Shown in pieces: positions 60,518 through 64,000 of a DNA stretch of 64,000 nt (position 1 is its first letter; the number at the start of each line of letters is the position of its first letter). The notes beneath the pieces were generated by a model, which was not told the DNA's origin, did no database searches, and saw only the letters and a program-made list of their open reading frames with translations. The DNA lies in NCBI RefSeq assembly GCF_003663845.1, contig NZ_RCCA01000001.1:1550001-1614000 (forward strand), given 5' to 3'. The translations under genes and the position numbers were made by a program. The stretch comes from Chryseobacterium sp. 7. GTDB lineage: Bacteria > Bacteroidota > Bacteroidia > Flavobacteriales > Weeksellaceae.

Positions 60518-61918
60518 ATGAATCATTATGACATTGCCGTAATTGGCTCAGGACCTGGAGGATATGTAGCAGCTATACGAAGTGCTCAGCTGGGATATAA
60601 AACAGTAATTATAGAAAAGTATGATACATTAGGAGGAACATGTACTAACGTGGGCTGTATTCCGACTAAGGCTTTATTAGATAGTACCCATCATTACTTG
60701 GAAGCACAGCATAAATTCAATGAACATGGGATTAAGCTGGATACTATAGAACTGAATTTTTCTCAAATGTACAGAAGAAAAGCAGAGATAGTTTCAAAAA
60801 ATACCGGAGGGCTTGACTTTTTAATGAATAAAAATAACATTACAAGGTTAAAAGGTACAGCAACCTTTGTCAATAATTCTACCATAAAAATTGTCAACGA
60901 TGCTGAAGTTAAAGAGGTTACTGCTCAACACTATATTGTTGCAACAGGCTCAAAACCATCGACCATTCCGGGAGTGGAGATTGATAAGAAAAGAATTATT
61001 ACCTCCACAGAAGCATTGGCTTTGCAGGAAAAACCTGAATCTATGGTAATCATTGGTGGGGGAGTGATTGGAGTGGAAATGGCTTCTATCTTTAATCGTA
61101 TCGGAACCAAAGTAACTATTCTGGAATATGCCGATCATTTGATCGCAGGTATGGATCATGAATTGGGAAAAAACCTTCAGAAAATTCTGAAAAAAGAAGG
61201 GATTGACATCCTTCTTAACCATGCTGTTTATAAAACCGAAAATACAGGTTCAGCAGCTAAAGTATTTTTTAAAGATAAAAACAGGGAAGAAGGTGAGCTT
61301 GCAGCAGATTATATTTTGGTAGCAGTAGGAAGAAGCCCTTATGTAAAAGGTCTCGGTCTTGAAAATACAGATGTACAGCTGGACGGGAGAGGTTTCATTA
61401 AAGTGAATGGAAATAATCAAACTTCAGCGTCCAATATCTACGCCATCGGAGACGTAATTGGTGGAGCAATGCTCGCTCACAAAGCGGAAGAAGAAGGTGT
61501 TTTGGTAGCAGAAACAATCAATGGACAAAAGCGTCATATTCATTATAACCGTATTCCTTCGGTAGTGTATACATGGCCGGAAGTAGCTTCTGTAGGATAT
61601 ACAGAAGAATATCTGAAACAAAATAATATTGCCTACAATGTAGGTAAATTCCCATTTTCTGCCAGTGCAAGAGCCCGCGCCTCAATGGATATGGAGGGTT
61701 TTGCAAAAGTATTGGTAGATCCGAAATATGGAGAAGTTCTGGGTGTTCATATCATTGGTGCCAGAGCAGCAGATTTAATTGCACAGGGTGTCATCGCACA
61801 GGAATATGAAGTGACTGCCGAAGATATGTTCCGTATTTCGTATGCTCATCCCACTTATTCTGAAACCCTGAAAGAAGCATACCTGATTGCATCCGGACAG
61901 GGCGCGATTAATATATAA
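60518..61918 (+). CDS. lpdA: Dihydrolipoyl dehydrogenase, solitary copy
   Basis: 466 residues. FAD loop GSGPGGYVAAIRSAQLG, redox disulfide C42-x4-C47 (GGTCTNVGCIPTKALL), NAD loop IIGGGVIGVEMASIFNRIG, and the C-terminal catalytic pair H444/E449 in AHPTYSETLKEA. All residues for reoxidising dihydrolipoamide with NAD are there. No pyruvate, oxoglutarate, branched-chain dehydrogenase or glycine-cleavage genes are adjacent. Instead it faces an HxlR regulator, so it may be an inducible redox enzyme rather than the housekeeping E3. Confidence 0.92.
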   Translation: MNHYDIAVIGSGPGGYVAAIRSAQLGYKTVIIEKYDTLGGTCTNVGCIPTKALLDSTHHYLEAQHKFNEHGIKLDTIELNFSQMYRRKAEIVSKNTGGLDFLMNKNNITRLKGTATFVNNSTIKIVNDAEVKEVTAQHYIVATGSKPSTIPGVEIDKKRIITSTEALALQEKPESMVIIGGGVIGVEMASIFNRIGTKVTILEYADHLIAGMDHELGKNLQKILKKEGIDILLNHAVYKTENTGSAAKVFFKDKNREEGELAADYILVAVGRSPYVKGLGLENTDVQLDGRGFIKVNGNNQTSASNIYAIGDVIGGAMLAHKAEEEGVLVAETINGQKRHIHYNRIPSVVYTWPEVASVGYTEEYLKQNNIAYNVGKFPFSASARARASMDMEGFAKVLVDPKYGEVLGVHIIGARAADLIAQGVIAQEYEVTAEDMFRISYAHPTYSETLKEAYLIASGQGAINI

Positions 61919-61936
61919 AGAAAATAATATTCAAAA

Positions 61937-62075
61937 TTAAACCATTAAGATCTGTGAGGAAAGTAAGAATAATTAAGATTCATCTTACATGAAAAGATAA
62001 GGAATACTGCTGAAAAAATAGCTTTAGCTATTCCCTTAACTATTCTTATCAACTTAAAAAATCTTAATGGTTTAA
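61937..62075 (+). repeat. Palindromic interspersed element, copy 2
   Basis: 139 bp bounded by a perfect 15-bp inverted repeat TTAAACCATTAAGAT (61937-61951) and its complement (62061-62075), with an inner AATAGC-TTTA-GCTATT hairpin. Aligns with the reverse complement of 18620-18738. Starts 18 bp after the lpdA stop. Confidence 0.75.
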
Positions 62076-62141
62076 AAATGTCAGTTTATCAATTTTACCG
62101 AGGATAAAATTCTTGCGCTATTGTGTGTTTTTTTAAATCAG

Positions 62142-62747
62142 TTACAAAGAAGTACAGTTCTCATCCTTCGCATAAACACCATTACTTTTCGTTTCAAGTT
62201 TTCCGGTTTTTCTGTTGATTTTGATGAAAAAAGATTCTTTCACAGCCGGACAACCCTTAGATTGCATGAGGTACATGGAAATATGACGGTCTTCAATTTT
62301 ATAGGCTCCGGTAAAACGGTTACCTGTATCCACAGAATAACCATATGTTTTTGCCAGTAAAATAGCTTCAGGGAGATTATCAACTGTTCCGATAAAATCT
62401 CTCAGCTGCTGTTCATTGGAAAAATAAACAGATCTTTCATTTTTACAGGCCAAGATGTATGAAAAACAATTATTACCTATACATTTCTGGAAAAAACCTT
62501 TTTCAGGAACAGGTTCATTAATGGTCATAAAATCAGGAGCCTGACTTTCGTAAATTATTGCTTTTTCATCATCTGAATCGTTGCTGAGAACGCGCCAGTA
62601 AGCATAATCTTTATCTGGTATAACGAACGGATAGAGATATTCTACATTGTCAAGGATATCAGGAATTTTTTTATAATCATCGGGAACCTTAATCTGGCCG
62701 GAAAACAGATTAGAAAAGATCAGGGACAATATGACGATTACTTTCAT
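62142..62747 (-). CDS. Secreted hypothetical protein
   Basis: 201 residues from ATG 62747, which opens the signal peptide MKVIVILSLIFSNLFSGQ; the longer frame adds 23 residues that are not signal-like and would overlap the upstream gene. The mature protein is acidic with several Cys (CIGNNC, ACKNE, KGCPAV, ENCTSL) that may form disulfides. No family recognised. It follows a lipoprotein gene by 34 bp on the same strand. Confidence 0.6.
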   Translation of the reverse strand: MKVIVILSLIFSNLFSGQIKVPDDYKKIPDILDNVEYLYPFVIPDKDYAYWRVLSNDSDDEKAIIYESQAPDFMTINEPVPEKGFFQKCIGNNCFSYILACKNERSVYFSNEQQLRDFIGTVDNLPEAILLAKTYGYSVDTGNRFTGAYKIEDRHISMYLMQSKGCPAVKESFFIKINRKTGKLETKSNGVYAKDENCTSL

Positions 62748-62781
62748 AGAGAATGGGTTTTTATGACAAATGTTAAGAGAA

Positions 62782-63186
62782 TTACTGCAAAACAATTTTA
62801 TAGTATCCTTTTTCATCAGTTACATCAATACCTATGCCTGTAAATGTTAATTTATTGATTTGATAACCATCACAGCCTCCTTTAAACTCTGATGATTGAA
62901 TGGAAAAGTCAAGATCTTTGATATTAGAATAAAATTTATATTTTTTTGTTCCGTTATAGGCACCTACATTTTCTAAAAGAATCTTGTTATCAGATGTTTT
63001 GGATAGTGATATACTTACGTTATTCTCATCCTGAATAGAATAGCTTGTTAATGTCCCGTTGGTAATAAGATTTTCGTTGCTGGAATTGACAAACTCAAAG
63101 ATGATGGGCAATGGAGCATTATAACAATCTTTCTCACAAGAGATGAACAGAAGCGCGATAAGTAAAAAAGTAAATATTTTTTTCAT
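62782..63186 (-). CDS. Small lipoprotein, unknown function
   Basis: 134 residues. Lipoprotein signal MKKIFTFLLIALLFISC with Cys17, then a beta-rich domain: PIIFEFVNSSNENLITNGTL, SIQDENNVSISLSK, and a C-terminal TGIGIDVTDEKGYYKIVL. The pattern is that of short flavobacterial lipoproteins with a single immunoglobulin-like domain; no specific family. First gene of a pair with the secreted protein downstream. Confidence 0.65.
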   Translation of the reverse strand: MKKIFTFLLIALLFISCEKDCYNAPLPIIFEFVNSSNENLITNGTLTSYSIQDENNVSISLSKTSDNKILLENVGAYNGTKKYKFYSNIKDLDFSIQSSEFKGGCDGYQINKLTFTGIGIDVTDEKGYYKIVLQ

Positions 63187-63241
63187 TGTATTTCTGATTT
63201 AAATCCAAATTTCCTATGCATGAACGTTTTATAAAGATAAG

Positions 63242-63265
63242 AAAACTGGTGTTTATACCAATTTT
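63242..63265 (-). terminator. Weak hairpin after the edge gene
   Basis: AAAACTGGT/ACCAATTTT stem (63242-63250 with 63257-63265, one G:T), 6-nt loop, AT-rich. Moderate candidate terminator on the minus strand. Confidence 0.4.
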
Positions 63266-63321
63266 ATAAGAATTTCCGGATTTCCTTTCTGTTTGTAAAA
63301 GCTATCAGGAATATACCTGAA

Positions 63322-64000
63322 TCAGTTTACCATATGCTCTATAAACGGAATAATTTTTCCATTTTCAATTTTCCCTTTGATATAGATAGAATCTCCGTTC
63401 TTAAAGAGATACTCTTTCACCAGCAGGTTGGTTAAACCATAAGGTTCAAGAAATAAATTTACCCAAGGATGCTGATTTTTCAGAACGGATATTTTTGCGT
63501 TTTCTGTTGGCTGGTACCTTCGCAGGTAAGCAGGTGTTTTATAATTGGTAGCATAAGCGCTTTGTGTAAGATGCTCCTTTCCACTTACATTATCTGCGAT
63601 ACACAATGAAAAATGAACAGGATATAACTGATTATTGATTGAAAGTTGGGCGCCTTTAGGATATCCTGCAATAACACTGTAGTCGAACTCTTCGTAAATA
63701 TTGGACGGACGCTTGGTTTTTAAATCTGTGTGAAAATTAGCAAAACCAATCCGCAGAAGGTACATGGCAGACTCTTTTCCTGAGATAGGTGAAGTGATTG
63801 TTTGATCCGTGTATATTTTACATTTCAGAACGGGTAAAGAGGCAATTTTATCCAGTTGTTTGTTGTGGTCGTCTACCGCTTCCTTCATGGAATTAATACT
63901 GTTGAAAATAAAAAAACCAAATCCTATAAACATAGAAATGCAGATAAATATAAAAACGCCGAATAGGATAAGAATGGTTTTAATTCCTTTTTTATCAACC
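63322..64000 (-). CDS. Membrane-anchored hypothetical protein, 5' end cut by window edge
   Basis: The reading frame is open from 63322 to the last base of the window. The first ATG inside the window (63933) falls in the middle of a hydrophobic helix (GIKTILILFGVFIFICISMF, extending past that Met), so the true start is beyond 64000. After the helix comes a short charged helix (SMKEAVDDHNKQLDKIAS) and a periplasmic beta-rich domain ending GDSIYIKGKIENGKIIPFIE. The end resembles other flavobacterial single-helix proteins. Function unknown. Confidence 0.6.
   Translation of the reverse strand, partial: VDKKGIKTILILFGVFIFICISMFIGFGFFIFNSINSMKEAVDDHNKQLDKIASLPVLKCKIYTDQTITSPISGKESAMYLLRIGFANFHTDLKTKRPSNIYEEFDYSVIAGYPKGAQLSINNQLYPVHFSLCIADNVSGKEHLTQSAYATNYKTPAYLRRYQPTENAKISVLKNQHPWVNLFLEPYGLTNLLVKEYLFKNGDSIYIKGKIENGKIIPFIEHMVN

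Overview
This window is typical Bacteroidota chromosome, most likely from a Chryseobacterium-like member of the Flavobacteriia (Weeksellaceae). The evidence is its low GC content, SusC/SusD outer-membrane pairs, a type IX secretion sorting tail, promoters of the TTG-N19/22-TAnnTTTG type, weak use of Shine-Dalgarno sequences, and many small secreted lipoproteins. I assign the genus from protein character only; no search was run. There are no rRNA, tRNA or CRISPR genes.

Left part (1-8.4 kb): a DUF2339 multi-pass membrane protein, a secreted jelly-roll surface protein, prephenate dehydratase (pheA), a hotdog thioesterase and dnaA. These are followed by a tight three-gene run: low-molecular-weight phosphatase, SnoaL-like protein and an RsmI-related methyltransferase. 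From 8.8 to 13.4 kb come a multimodular chitin-active AA10 lytic polysaccharide monooxygenase with a sorting tail, a DUF4349 lipoprotein, a DUF2891 protein and an Mpo1-like protein. From 13.4 to 18.5 kb an AraC regulator precedes a tripartite efflux operon (TolC, HlyD/EmrA-like, 14-helix MFS). From 18.9 to 22 kb an IutA-like siderophore receptor sits beside a siderophore-interacting flavin reductase. A methyltransferase, a small membrane protein and metG follow.

The 26-39 kb section is a starch/maltodextrin utilisation locus: SusC, SusD, SusE/F-like, a GH97 alpha-glucosidase, a GH13 amylase-type enzyme, a SnoaL-like secreted protein and an SLC45/GPH-like sugar MFS. A sterol-desaturase-family gene on the other strand splits the locus, and no local regulator is present. 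From 40 to 48 kb come pirin, a flavin reductase and a purine cluster (purM, purN, purH, purD, guaA). A compact promoter-transcript-terminator cassette lies just before purM.

The right part (48-64 kb) holds three orphan membrane proteins, a GNAT-nitrilase fusion, a 54-codon Cys-Pro-rich peptide gene that looks like a RiPP precursor, an ABC1 kinase, a DEAD-box helicase with a DEFD motif II, and a TPR/SGNH pair. It continues with a lipocalin-like lipoprotein, an intact IS5-superfamily insertion sequence with a target duplication, and an iron alcohol dehydrogenase. A divergent HxlR regulator/dihydrolipoyl dehydrogenase pair with a clear dyad in its promoter follows, then secreted hypotheticals, the last cut by the window edge.

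The most notable non-obvious signals are: the RiPP-like gene at 50622-50786; the small-RNA or leader-peptide cassette at 41347-41504; four genes whose TAnnTTTG box ends 4-5 nt before the ATG (probable leaderless mRNAs); a roughly 120-140 bp palindromic interspersed element in two inverted copies (18620-18738 and 61937-62075); and several other families of degenerate intergenic repeats.
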